From: Actinomycetes bacterium
GTDB taxonomy: Bacteria; Actinomycetota; Actinomycetes; Mycobacteriales; Mycobacteriaceae
Length of the DNA: 64,000 nucleotides
NCBI GenBank assembly: GCA_022601135.1
Contig: JAHZJB010000064.1
Coordinates: 38,559-102,558 of the forward strand
Direction of reading: 5' to 3'
How positions within the stretch are numbered: the first letter of the stretch is position 1; each line of letters begins with the position of its first letter. The position numbers and the translations under genes were made by a program. Below, one piece after another: positions 50,324 through 58,575 of this stretch. The notes below the pieces were generated by a model. It was given only the letters and a program-made list of their open reading frames with translations, was not told the origin of the DNA and made no database searches.

Positions 50324-50803
50324 ATGCAAGGCGATCCGGAGGTTCTGAAGCTGCTCAACGAGCAGTTGACGAGCGAACTCACGGCGATCAATCAGTATTT
50401 CCTGCATTCCAAAATGCAGGAGAGCTGGGGCTTCACCGAATTGGCGGGGCACACGCGCAAAGAATCCCTTGAAGAAATGGTTCACGCCGAGGAAATCACC
50501 GATCGCATCCTTCTTCTCGACGGTCTGCCCAACTATCAGCGGCTGTTCTCCCTGCGGGTCGGCCAGACGCTGCGCGAACAGTTCGAGGCAGACCTCGCGA
50601 TCGAATACGAGGTCGTCGCACGCCTCAAGCCCGGTGTCATCATGTGCCGCGAGAAGGGCGACGCCACCTCGGCGAAGCTTCTCGAGAAGATCCTGGCCGA
50701 CGAGGAGTTGCACATCGACTACCTCGAAACTCAGCTCGAGCTGATGGGCAAGCTCGGCGATGAACTGTACGCAGCCCAGTGCGTGTCCCGCCCGCCCCAA
50801 TAG
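50324..50803 (+). CDS. bfrA: Bacterioferritin
   Basis: 159 residues from ATG 50324 after GAGGAG. Haem-ligating Met52 in EEMVHAEE identifies bacterioferritin rather than ferritin; ferroxidase residues Glu18, Glu51, His54, Glu93, Glu126 and His129 are all present. Forms a 24-mer that oxidises and stores iron. Divergent from the bfd operon, with an iron box between them; a likely target of the MrsI-like RNA at 28 kb. Confidence 0.96.
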   Translation: MQGDPEVLKLLNEQLTSELTAINQYFLHSKMQESWGFTELAGHTRKESLEEMVHAEEITDRILLLDGLPNYQRLFSLRVGQTLREQFEADLAIEYEVVARLKPGVIMCREKGDATSAKLLEKILADEELHIDYLETQLELMGKLGDELYAAQCVSRPPQ

Positions 50804-50851
50804 AGCTTCCGGACACCCCGGCGCCGAAATGAGGCCGCGTACGATGCGGCC

Positions 50852-51334
50852 ATGAGCCGAATCGGGGACTTCGCCGACGACGACGTCTCGGGTTTCGCCG
50901 TGAAATCGCCGGAGTTGGGCGCCGCAATGGCTACCTTCAGCCAGGCGGTGTACACGAAGGGCAGATTGCCAAAGCGTGTCCGGGAGGCCGCCCGAATCGT
51001 GATCGCGCACGCTAACGAATGCGTGGTCTGTCAGAACACCCGGGACTCCGAGGGCGAAGCCAGCGGCATCGACGAGGAGTTCTACGACCACGCGGCGCAG
51101 TGGCAGACCTGGTCCGGCTATAGCGACACCGAGCGCATCGCGATGGAGTTCGCACACCGATTCGCCACCGACCACACCGGTCTTCGCGAAGACGAGGGCT
51201 TCTGGGAGCGAATGCACGCCCATTTCGACGACGAGTTACTCACCGATCTGGCTCTCTCGTGTGCGATGTGGGTCGGTATGGGCCGCATGCTGCGGACCCT
51301 CGACATCGGCCAGAGCTGCCGGATCACGCTTTAG
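50852..51334 (+). CDS. Carboxymuconolactone decarboxylase/AhpD-like protein
   Basis: 160 residues. The CMD fold is shown by PKRVREAARIVIAHANECVVCQNTRDSEG with the redox CxxC, as in AhpD peroxidases. It probably reduces peroxides or disulfides using the Cys pair. It lies 48 bases after bfr and 32 before glnA3, so it may be transcribed with either. Confidence 0.82.
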   Translation: MSRIGDFADDDVSGFAVKSPELGAAMATFSQAVYTKGRLPKRVREAARIVIAHANECVVCQNTRDSEGEASGIDEEFYDHAAQWQTWSGYSDTERIAMEFAHRFATDHTGLREDEGFWERMHAHFDDELLTDLALSCAMWVGMGRMLRTLDIGQSCRITL

Positions 51335-51366
51335 CATCTGGCGCGGCGACACCGAGGCTGGTAACG

Positions 51367-52728
51367 ATGGCTGACATGGACGCCAAACCCCTCGCAGCCG
51401 CAGCGATCGCGCAACTCGAGGCGGATGGGGTCGCCACCTTGATCGGCACTGTCGTCAACCCGGCGGGGCTCATCCACGCCAAGACCATCCCACTACGACG
51501 GATGGGGGCTTTCGCCGATCCGGGACTCGGCGCGAGTCCGGTCTGGCACGTGTTCGCCATCGACCAGTCCGGCATTGTGTTTGGCGAATCGACCGGGGTG
51601 GTGGGGGACCAGCGGATCCGTATCGACTTGGGCGGCCTACGCATTCTCAGCGAGGGATTGGCCTGGGCCCCAGCCTCCTTCTTCCATCAGGACGGATCTC
51701 CGGACCCCTACTGTTCCCGTGGAGCGCTAGCCCGAATTCAGACCAGGTTGGCCGATGCCGGCATCGGGGCTCGGGTAGGGCACGAGATGGAGTTTGTGCT
51801 CGTAGGTCCCGCCGGCGAGTCCCTTCCCTCGCACCTGTGGGCGCAGTACGGCCTGGCGGGGGTACTCGAGTACGAAGGATTCATCCGGGACGTCACTGAC
51901 GCCGCCACTGCCTCGGGCGTGGCCATCGAGCAGTTCCACCCCGAGTACGGCGCGAATCAGTTCGAGATATCGCTGGCCCCCGAGGAACCCGTGACGGCGG
52001 CCGACCAGCTGATACTGCTGCGCATCATCGTCGGCAGAGTCGCACGGCGGTATGGGATGCGGGTGAGCCTTTCCCCGGTTCCGTTCGCGGGAAGCGTAGG
52101 TTCCGGCGCCCATCAGCACTTTTCACTCACCCGGGCGGAGTCCCCGCTATTCGCCGGCGGTGAGCACTCGGCAGAGATGACACCGGAAGGTGCCTCCGCA
52201 GTCGCCGGGGTGCTGGCAGGCTTGGCGCAGGCTCAGGGCGTGCTGTGTGGCTCGATTCTGTCGGGGCTGCGCATGCAGCCCGGCCGGTGGTCTGGCGCCT
52301 ACACCTGCTGGGGCACCGAGAACCGAGAGGCAGCGGTACGTTTTCTGCCCCAGGGACCGGCCAACCCGTACGGTGGCAACATCGAGGTCAAGGTGATCGA
52401 CCCATCAGCGAACCCGTACCTCGCATCAGCCACGATCCTCGGTCTGGCGCTCGACGGTATAAACCGCGCGCTGGCCATGCCCGAGCAGGTAACCGTCGAC
52501 CCCGCCACCCTGAGCGGGGCCGACCGCGCGAAGGCCGGCATAGACCCGCTGACACCGAACCAGTCCCACGCGATCGACGCACTCGACCGATCCGCACTGA
52601 TGCGTAGTCTTCTCGGGAATCAAGTAGTTGACGCCGTAGTGGCGGTGCGGCGCTACGAGCATGACAACTATGGCGGCCTGAGCCAGGACGAGCTTGCCGA
52701 GAAGTTCCGCCTCGCCTGGAGCGTGTGA
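51367..52728 (+). CDS. glnA3: GlnA3-type glutamine synthetase-like ligase
   Basis: 453 residues from ATG 51367. GS fold: N-terminal beta-grasp (LIHAKTIPLRRMG), ARVGHEMEFVLVGP, EQFHPEYGANQFEISLAPE, PVPFAGSVGSGAHQHFSL, and NREAAVRFLP. Not the housekeeping GlnA1: the adenylylation loop is absent. GlnA3 enzymes of actinobacteria gamma-glutamylate polyamines. The amidohydrolase gene begins right after its stop. Equivalent to Rv1878. Confidence 0.9.
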   Translation: MADMDAKPLAAAAIAQLEADGVATLIGTVVNPAGLIHAKTIPLRRMGAFADPGLGASPVWHVFAIDQSGIVFGESTGVVGDQRIRIDLGGLRILSEGLAWAPASFFHQDGSPDPYCSRGALARIQTRLADAGIGARVGHEMEFVLVGPAGESLPSHLWAQYGLAGVLEYEGFIRDVTDAATASGVAIEQFHPEYGANQFEISLAPEEPVTAADQLILLRIIVGRVARRYGMRVSLSPVPFAGSVGSGAHQHFSLTRAESPLFAGGEHSAEMTPEGASAVAGVLAGLAQAQGVLCGSILSGLRMQPGRWSGAYTCWGTENREAAVRFLPQGPANPYGGNIEVKVIDPSANPYLASATILGLALDGINRALAMPEQVTVDPATLSGADRAKAGIDPLTPNQSHAIDALDRSALMRSLLGNQVVDAVVAVRRYEHDNYGGLSQDELAEKFRLAWSV

Positions 52729-53835
52729 GTGACGGCACTGCGCGAGCACATCGGGGAAGTGCCTCTGGTCGATCACCATGTGCACGGTTGCTGGCTCACC
52801 CCCGGCGACCGCAGCCGGTTCGAGAACGCACTCAACGAGGCCAACACCGAGCCCCTGGCAGCGTTCGACTCGTCGTTCGACACCCAGCTCGGCTTCGCGG
52901 TCCGCGCCCGCTGCGGCCCCTTGCTTGGCCTGGCCCGCCACGCGGACGCCGAGGCGTACTGGCTGCGCCGCAGCGAGGTACCCGAGCCCAGCCTCGCCGA
53001 GCTGTTCCTGTCTGCCGCGAAGGTATCCGATTGGCTACTCGACACGGGATTCGCCGGTGGAGTAGCCACTCTCGAGGACATGGCAACTCTCACCGCCGGT
53101 GGGGTGCGGGAGGTGGTCCGGTTGGAGTCGATCGCCGAGAACGCCGCGGCCGCGGCGGGGGACTACATTTCGGCGTTCGACGACATCCTCTTGCGGCGGA
53201 CCCGTGATGCGGTGGCCACCAAGTCGATCCTGGCCTACCGCGGCGGTTTCCCCGGCGACCTGTCCGATCCTTCCCCCGCTGAGGTCACCGAGGCCGCCGC
53301 CCGGTGGCGTCACGACGGCGGCCAGCGCCTCACCGACCGGGTGTTGCTGCGCTTCGGTCTGCACAGGGCGTTGCGGTTGGGCAAGCCGCTGCAGCTTCAC
53401 GTCGGGTTCGGCGACCGGGAATGCGACCTGCACGCCACCAATCCTGTTCATCTTCTCGATTTTCTGCGGGTCAGCGGTGACACACCGGTCATGCTGCTGC
53501 ACTGCTACCCGTATGAGCGAGAGGCCGGTTATCTTGCTCAGGCGTTCAACAACGTCTACGTCGACGGCGGCCTGGCGATCAACTACCTCGGCTCAAGCTC
53601 GGCCGCCTTCATCGGCCGACTGCTGGAAATGGCTCCGTTCCGCAAGATCCTGTACTCGTCGGACGGTTTCGGCCCGGCCGAGTTGCACGACCTGGGCGCT
53701 GCGCTGTGGCGCGACGGTATGGCTGCCACGCTGCAGCGGTTCGTCGACGCCGACGAGTGGAGCGAAGCCGACGCGGTGCGGATCGTCGACATGATCGCGC
53801 ATGGAAATGCCCGGCGCGTCTACCAACTCGGCTGA
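52729..53835 (+). CDS. Amidohydrolase partner of GlnA3 (Rv1879-like)
   Basis: 368 residues from a GTG directly after the glnA3 TGA, so translation is coupled. Amidohydrolase_2 fold: VPLVDHHVHGCWL with metal-binding HxH, LQLHVGFGD, VMLLHCYPYEREAGYL, and the late ILYSSDGFGPAELHDLG with the catalytic Asp. In fungi FluG and plant nodulin-GS proteins this domain is fused in front of a GS-like domain; here they are separate genes in the reverse order. Confidence 0.88.
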   Translation: MTALREHIGEVPLVDHHVHGCWLTPGDRSRFENALNEANTEPLAAFDSSFDTQLGFAVRARCGPLLGLARHADAEAYWLRRSEVPEPSLAELFLSAAKVSDWLLDTGFAGGVATLEDMATLTAGGVREVVRLESIAENAAAAAGDYISAFDDILLRRTRDAVATKSILAYRGGFPGDLSDPSPAEVTEAAARWRHDGGQRLTDRVLLRFGLHRALRLGKPLQLHVGFGDRECDLHATNPVHLLDFLRVSGDTPVMLLHCYPYEREAGYLAQAFNNVYVDGGLAINYLGSSSAAFIGRLLEMAPFRKILYSSDGFGPAELHDLGAALWRDGMAATLQRFVDADEWSEADAVRIVDMIAHGNARRVYQLG

Positions 53836-53937
53836 CCAACCGCACGCGAATAACCCGGCACACCCATCCGGCGGCGGCCAAGAACCCCGCTACTACCGCC
53901 TCTGACCAGCGGCGTCGAGCGTGGCGCTGGCGGATCG

Positions 53938-53980
53938 AACGGGTCGAAAGGGGCCGCACGAGCCGAGCGAACGACCCGTT
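53938..53980 (+). terminator. Possible stem-loop after the glnA3 operon
   Basis: 9-bp stem AACGGGTCG / CGACCCGTT with a 25-base loop, about 100 bases past the amidohydrolase stop. Confidence 0.3.
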
Positions 53981-54029
53981 GCTGCCCATTGCCCGATAAA
54001 CCTGCCCCGTCGTGACTTACCATTCACCA

Positions 54030-54425
54030 ATGTTTCGGATGTTCACCATCTTGGCGGCGATCGCGCTGGCTCTCGGCTCGACTTCGGCGGTGGCCGGCGC
54101 GCAGCCAGAAGAATCACCGTGCAGCTACGAACTGACGCCACCCATGGTGGCGAACGTGTCAGGCACCGACATGGTGACCGCAACGATCTCCCCGAGGGCC
54201 TGCGACGGGGCGAACATCATTCAGATGGTGGCTTGCATCCAGATGCAGGGCGGCCAGAGCGGCGGGCAGTGCGCAAGGTCCAACGGCATCCTGCCCGCGA
54301 CGGTGTTCTACCAGCCCTATCACCCGGGCACGACATACACGACGACCGGACGCGGCTGTGCCGCGAAGGGGAACCCGCCGCAGAAATACTGCCAGGAGCA
54401 CGGACCGCTCGCCGCCACGCTGTAG
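54030..54425 (+). CDS. Small secreted Cys-containing protein
   Basis: 131 residues from ATG 54030; GTG 54012 would add six residues. Signal peptide 1-27 (MFRMFTILAAIALALGSTSA, cleaved near AGAQP). The mature part has about six cysteines (CSYELTPP, RACDGAN, VACIQMQGG, QCARSNG, GCAAKGN, YCQEHGP), suggesting three disulfides. I recognise it only as a mycobacterial secreted hypothetical. Convergent with cyp124, 15 bases apart. Confidence 0.75.
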   Translation: MFRMFTILAAIALALGSTSAVAGAQPEESPCSYELTPPMVANVSGTDMVTATISPRACDGANIIQMVACIQMQGGQSGGQCARSNGILPATVFYQPYHPGTTYTTTGRGCAAKGNPPQKYCQEHGPLAATL

Positions 54426-54440
54426 GACGCGGGTGGCGTT

Positions 54441-55727
54441 TCACGCTCGCCAGGTCACCGGCAGCCGTTTGATCCCATGGATGAATGCCGAGTGCAATCG
54501 GTCGGGTTCCTCGACGGCATGAATGTCGGGAACTCGACGGTGCAGTTCCTCGAAGACCACCGTGATCTCGCGGCGTGCCAGGTTGGCGCCGAGGCAGAAA
54601 TGGGCACCGCCCCCGCCGAATCCGACATGCGGATTGGGATGGCGCCGAACATCGAACATCCACGGATCGGCGAATTTCGACTCGTCCCGGTTAGCCGAGC
54701 TGTACCACAGCGTGACCTTATCTCCCGCAGCCATTTTCACACCACCTAGCTCCACATCGCAGGTCGTGGTACGCCGCATGTAGGCCACCGGGGAACCCCA
54801 CCGGATGATCTCCTCGACCGCGGTCGGCGTGACCGCCTGGTAATCCGACCACCAGATATCGCGCTGCTCGGGATACCGGCTGAGCGCGAGCACGCCGTGG
54901 CTGATGGCGTTGCGGGTGGTCTCGTTGCCCGCCACCACCAACAGGATGAAAAACGAGGCCACCTCGGCCGAGCTCAGCCGTTCGCCGTCGACCTGAGCCT
55001 GGACCAGGCTGGATGTCAGGTCGTCGCCCGGGCGTTCCCTGCGATCCTCAGCGAGCTGTTTGGCGTAGGCGCCGATCGCCATGGCGACCGAGACGAAATC
55101 GTCGTAGTCGGTGGCGATGTCGGGGTCGCCGAAGCCCAGGATCACGTTCGTCCAATGGAAGATCCGGCCATGGTCCTGCTCGGGTATGCCCATCATGTCG
55201 CAGATGATCTGCAGCGGTAGCGGGCCGGCCAGCTCCGAGACCAGTTCACCGTGACCATCGGGATGGGCAGCAATCATCTCCTCGACCAGGCGGCGCGCGC
55301 GTTGCCGCACCGAGTCCTCGATGAGTGTCAGCACTCTGGGGGTGAAGGCGCTGCGGACGATATTGCGCAGCCGGCTGTGCCGTGGGTCGTCCATCGCAAT
55401 CATGGAGCCGAAATACTCGTTCAGCTCGGCGCTCTGGTCACCGATCGTGATGCCAAGCGCTGAACTGAAGATGTCGGGATGTCGGCTGGCATAGAACACG
55501 TCGTCGTAACGGGTGAGCGCCCAGTGCCCGGCGACCTCGGTGCCGGGGTTGTGGACGAAGGCACGGTGGAACGTGATCGGCGCCTCGCGGCGAAGGGTGG
55601 CGAACGCGCCGTCCCGGATGTCGTCGTCGAGACCCCAGAAGCCCCAATTGCCGAGGTCGATGTCAGAGAGCGGAACCTCAGGCGGTGCGACCCCATTGAT
55701 TCGGTGCACGCCCGTTCTCGAGCCCAT
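54441..55727 (-). CDS. cyp124: Cytochrome P450 CYP124, methyl-branched lipid omega-hydroxylase
   Basis: 428 residues from ATG 55725-55727, the same length as M. tuberculosis CYP124A1; an ATG seven codons earlier is less likely. PPEVPLSDIDLG start, FATLRREAPITF, PLPLQIICDMMGIP, I-helix VVAGNETTRN, ExxR as EEIIR, and haem loop FGFGGGGAHFCLGANLAR closely follow remembered CYP124. The enzyme hydroxylates the terminal carbon of methyl-branched lipids such as phytanate and the cholesterol side chain. In M. tuberculosis the same slot after Rv1879 holds cyp140 (Rv1880c). Confidence 0.92.
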   Translation of the reverse strand: MGSRTGVHRINGVAPPEVPLSDIDLGNWGFWGLDDDIRDGAFATLRREAPITFHRAFVHNPGTEVAGHWALTRYDDVFYASRHPDIFSSALGITIGDQSAELNEYFGSMIAMDDPRHSRLRNIVRSAFTPRVLTLIEDSVRQRARRLVEEMIAAHPDGHGELVSELAGPLPLQIICDMMGIPEQDHGRIFHWTNVILGFGDPDIATDYDDFVSVAMAIGAYAKQLAEDRRERPGDDLTSSLVQAQVDGERLSSAEVASFFILLVVAGNETTRNAISHGVLALSRYPEQRDIWWSDYQAVTPTAVEEIIRWGSPVAYMRRTTTCDVELGGVKMAAGDKVTLWYSSANRDESKFADPWMFDVRRHPNPHVGFGGGGAHFCLGANLARREITVVFEELHRRVPDIHAVEEPDRLHSAFIHGIKRLPVTWRA

Positions 55728-55836
55728 GCAGGCCAAGCGTAGCCTCACGGGCTGGCTTCGTGACCCTTTCCAAACACAGAGCAGGAGCGTGTTCTGCTTG
55801 GTGGGCGGCCCGAACGGTCGTGGGTCGCCCGAACCG

Positions 55837-55852
55837 CCTGCCGGGTGGCAGG
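55837..55852 (-). terminator. Short stem-loop after the F420/PPOX gene
   Basis: 6-bp stem CCTGCC / GGCAGG with loop GGGT, 20 bases past the stop of the minus-strand gene ending at 55873, with A/T flanks extending it. Confidence 0.3.
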
Positions 55853-55872
55853 TTGAGGCGTGAATATCGAAG

Positions 55873-56313
55873 CTAAGCCTGGCCCGGTGGTGAACTGGCG
55901 TAATCCCATGACACGGTTTTGAGGGGTGTCACGCGGATGTAAGCGATGCCCGGTCTCGGTGCGGTAGGCCACTCGGACTCCGGCACCCCTCGCGCCCGGG
56001 CGCCTGCTCTTGCGAGCTGAAGTGCTTCGCTTTCTTCGCGGACGATGTGCGCGTGACCCTGGAACATCACCCCCCGGATATCCGCCATCGTGGAGCCGTC
56101 TTCGAGCAAGATACTCACGTTCGGGTTCTTTTCGACGTTGGCAACCTTGCGTGTCCCATCCCGCACGCCCAAGATGATGTCGCGGCCAAGGCGAAAGTAC
56201 CCAAGGGGCACGGTGTGCGGGAATCCGTCGGCGTCGATGGTGCTCAGCATGGCCCAGCTCGGACGACTATCGAGATACTCCACAATTTGATCGTCGCTGA
56301 ATTTCCGCGGCAT
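55873..56313 (-). CDS. PPOX-class F420-dependent oxidoreductase
   Basis: 146 residues from ATG 56311-56313. Split-barrel flavin-like fold: VEYLDSRPSWAMLSTIDADGFPHTVPLGYFRLG, TRKVANVEKNPNVSILLED, and VMFQGHAHIV. FDOR-B type, using F420 or FMN to reduce or bind small molecules. In M. tuberculosis Rv1875, near bfrA, is of the same class, but it is not certain this is its orthologue. Confidence 0.8.
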   Translation of the reverse strand: MPRKFSDDQIVEYLDSRPSWAMLSTIDADGFPHTVPLGYFRLGRDIILGVRDGTRKVANVEKNPNVSILLEDGSTMADIRGVMFQGHAHIVREESEALQLARAGARARGVPESEWPTAPRPGIAYIRVTPLKTVSWDYASSPPGQA

Positions 56314-56438
56314 CGAACTAGGGTAGCAAGACCGAACCCGGCTCAATGCGTGGCGGTTCGGCGAAATCAGCTTTGACCTCTCGCTGCCTCCATGGGCGAA
56401 AATGCACTGTCGCGCAGAGGATTTGGACTAAGCGGCCC

Positions 56439-56642
56439 TCATACCAACAGCGGCACAATGACCAGCGACAACAGGGCCATGCCAGCAACGACCGGCCAAA
56501 GCGCACCGGCCAGGACAGCGAACGCTACGCGAGTGAGGGGCCTTCCTTCTGTGCTTGGATCGGACAACGGGATGGCGCCGCCGATCACTGCCAGTGCAAT
56601 AACGAACGCGCCGCACAGGTACGTGACGAGCACTTGGATCAC
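56439..56642 (-). CDS. Small two-helix membrane protein
   Basis: 67 residues from GTG 56640-56642. Two hydrophobic segments, VLVTYLCGAFVIALAVIGGA and VAFAVLAGALWPVVAGMALL, separated by a short polar loop (PLSDPSTEGRPLTR). The frame is open further upstream but without coding character. Function unknown. Confidence 0.5.
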   Translation of the reverse strand: MIQVLVTYLCGAFVIALAVIGGAIPLSDPSTEGRPLTRVAFAVLAGALWPVVAGMALLSLVIVPLLV

Positions 56643-56898
56643 CTCAATCTGTTCGCAGGCTACTTCGCTCCATACTGCGGAGACACACTGTGCTCCAGCC
56701 AATGACGGCCTAAGCTCAACCTGTGGAGTTGGTAACGGAAAATGCACGGCTAGAACACTTTTCGGACTTGATCGGGCTATCTCTAGCCTGTCGGTCAAGC
56801 TGCCGCAGTTTCGACGCCCCTGAGCGAGGTCGACTTCTGTGGCACGACTGCCCAGATCAACGCGGATCACACCGCGGCCTCTGCCACTGAGTCGACCG

Positions 56899-56913
56899 GG
56901 GGCGGCGCGCCCC
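56899..56913 (-). terminator. GC-rich hairpin after the SRPBCC gene
   Basis: 6-bp stem GGGGCG / CGCCCC with a 3-base loop, 5 bases past the stop on the minus strand. The rest of 56643-56898 shows nothing recognisable. Confidence 0.3.
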
Positions 56914-56918
56914 TTCGC

Positions 56919-57371
56919 TCAGCCCTCCGCGACCGCCTTGATGCGTTCAAGGGTCTTGCGCATGTCCCGAATGTTGCGGCGCCGTCGAAGCTGGCCGCCA
57001 AACACCGAATACAAGGCCGTCAGTGGGTTCTCGTCCAGCCGGAACGACTCGGTGACCTCGGTCACCGAACCCGACTGCCTCAACCGATAGTGCCAGTTGT
57101 TGACCGGCCGGTCACCGGCGAGCACCTCGAAGCCGAACTCCCGGCCGGGGTCGCAGGCCGTGACCCGACACGTCGTCCAGTAGACCGGGCCGATCTCGTT
57201 GCGTCGAACGTGCCCGCGGAAGCGGGCACCAAGTGCCGGACCGGTGGCACCATCAAGCCATTCCGCTTCGAACGTCTCCGGCGAAAACTTGCCGGTGTTG
57301 CGAACGTCGGCGATAAGCTCCCAAATTCGCTCTGCGGGTGCCGCCATCGAGATCGTCACCGAAGCCTGCAT
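56919..57371 (-). CDS. SRPBCC-family lipid/aromatic-binding protein (Rv1883c-like)
   Basis: 150 residues from ATG 57369-57371. START/Bet v 1-like opening ASVTISMAAPAERIWELIADV, then a long beta-sheet and C-terminal helix (RRRRNIRDMRKTLERIKAVAE). Such polyketide-cyclase-like proteins bind hydrophobic ligands. In M. tuberculosis Rv1883c in this region is of the same family. Confidence 0.82.
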   Translation of the reverse strand: MQASVTISMAAPAERIWELIADVRNTGKFSPETFEAEWLDGATGPALGARFRGHVRRNEIGPVYWTTCRVTACDPGREFGFEVLAGDRPVNNWHYRLRQSGSVTEVTESFRLDENPLTALYSVFGGQLRRRRNIRDMRKTLERIKAVAEG

Positions 57372-57690
57372 CCTCACGCTCCTCTCTTGCTTGACGACGT
57401 CACGCCGATTCGTCCACGGGTGCGGCGGTGGCCTGTTCGACGAGATCACCCCATGTTATCCCCGCTGGACTTGGGTACCCGATCCCGCAGCAATCACCAG
57501 CGCACAGCACAGCCTCGGCCGCTGGGCCCATGCCGTCTCATCTGACTGTTGCTCCACGGGACGAAATGGTGCTTCACTGGACCTGACAACCCGCGGACAC
57601 TGTGTGGATTGCGCGCGACGACCACTCGGGCTCTCACGCCAGGCAGGGCCGGCCATCGACCATCATCGCCGAACCTCAAAGGCCTGAATC
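57372..57690. other. Intergenic region before the mycolate methyltransferase
   Basis: 319 bases with no credible gene, between divergent SRPBCC and methyltransferase genes. I see no clear promoter pair, repeat or relic. Confidence 0.5.
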
Positions 57691-58575
57691 TTGCCAAGAA
57701 TCACCGAAGACGCCCGGAATCTGGAACCCCACTTCGAAGACGTCCAGTCGCACTACGACCTGTCCGACGACTTCTATCGACTGTTCCTCGACCCCACTCA
57801 GACCTACAGCTGCGCATATTTCGAGCGCGACGATATGACCCTCGAAGAGGCTCAGATCGCCAAGATCGACCTCTCGCTGGGAAAGCTCGGCCTAGAACCT
57901 GGCATGACGATTCTCGACATCGGTTGCGGCTGGGGTGCGACCTTGCTGCGCGCGATCGAGCAGTACGACGTGAACGCGATCGGACTCACCCTGAGCCGCA
58001 ACCAGCAGGCGCACGTCCAACGACTATTCGACCAATCGGCTCGCCCACGCAGCAAGCGGGTTCTCCTGGAGGGCTGGGAGCGGTTTCGCGACCCGGTCGA
58101 CCGAATCGTCTCGATCGGAGCCTTCGAACACTTCGGGAGCGACCGCTACGACGACTTCTTCAGGATGGCCTACCAGGTGCTGCCCGCCGACGGCGCGATG
58201 CTGCTGCACACGATCATCAAGCCCAGCGACGCGGACTTCGCCGAGCGCAAGCTGCCGTTGACGATTACCAAGCTGAAGTTTTTCAAATTCATCATGGATG
58301 AGATCTTCCCCGGGGGCGAGCTTCCCAAAGTAGAGGACGTCGAAAAGCACGCCGCAAAAGCAGGTTTCGGGATCTCCCGAGTCCAGCCGCTGCGGTTGCA
58401 CTATGCCCGCACGCTTGAGACCTGGGCCGCGGCGCTCAAGGCCCGCGAGGGCGAGGCCATCGCAATTCAGTCCCGCCAGGTCTACGACCGGTACATGCGG
58501 TACCTCACCGGCTGCGCTGAGCTGTTCAACGAGGGATACACCGACATTTGCCAGTTCACCCTCACGAAGGGCTGA
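57691..58575 (+). CDS. Mycolic-acid cyclopropane synthase/methyltransferase family (CmaA/MmaA/UmaA)
   Basis: 294 residues from TTG 57691; the family core starts soon after (FEDVQSHYDLSDDFYRLF). SAM site LDIGCGWGATLLRAIE, TYSCAYFERDDMTLEEAQIAK, RIVSIGAFEHFG with the bicarbonate/catalytic Glu, and FIMDEIFPGGELP are the signature blocks. It should modify double bonds of mycolate chains (cyclopropane or methyl branch). Which of the paralogues it equals cannot be settled by eye. It overlaps the convergent ureohydrolase by 14 bases. Confidence 0.9.
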   Translation: MPRITEDARNLEPHFEDVQSHYDLSDDFYRLFLDPTQTYSCAYFERDDMTLEEAQIAKIDLSLGKLGLEPGMTILDIGCGWGATLLRAIEQYDVNAIGLTLSRNQQAHVQRLFDQSARPRSKRVLLEGWERFRDPVDRIVSIGAFEHFGSDRYDDFFRMAYQVLPADGAMLLHTIIKPSDADFAERKLPLTITKLKFFKFIMDEIFPGGELPKVEDVEKHAAKAGFGISRVQPLRLHYARTLETWAAALKAREGEAIAIQSRQVYDRYMRYLTGCAELFNEGYTDICQFTLTKG

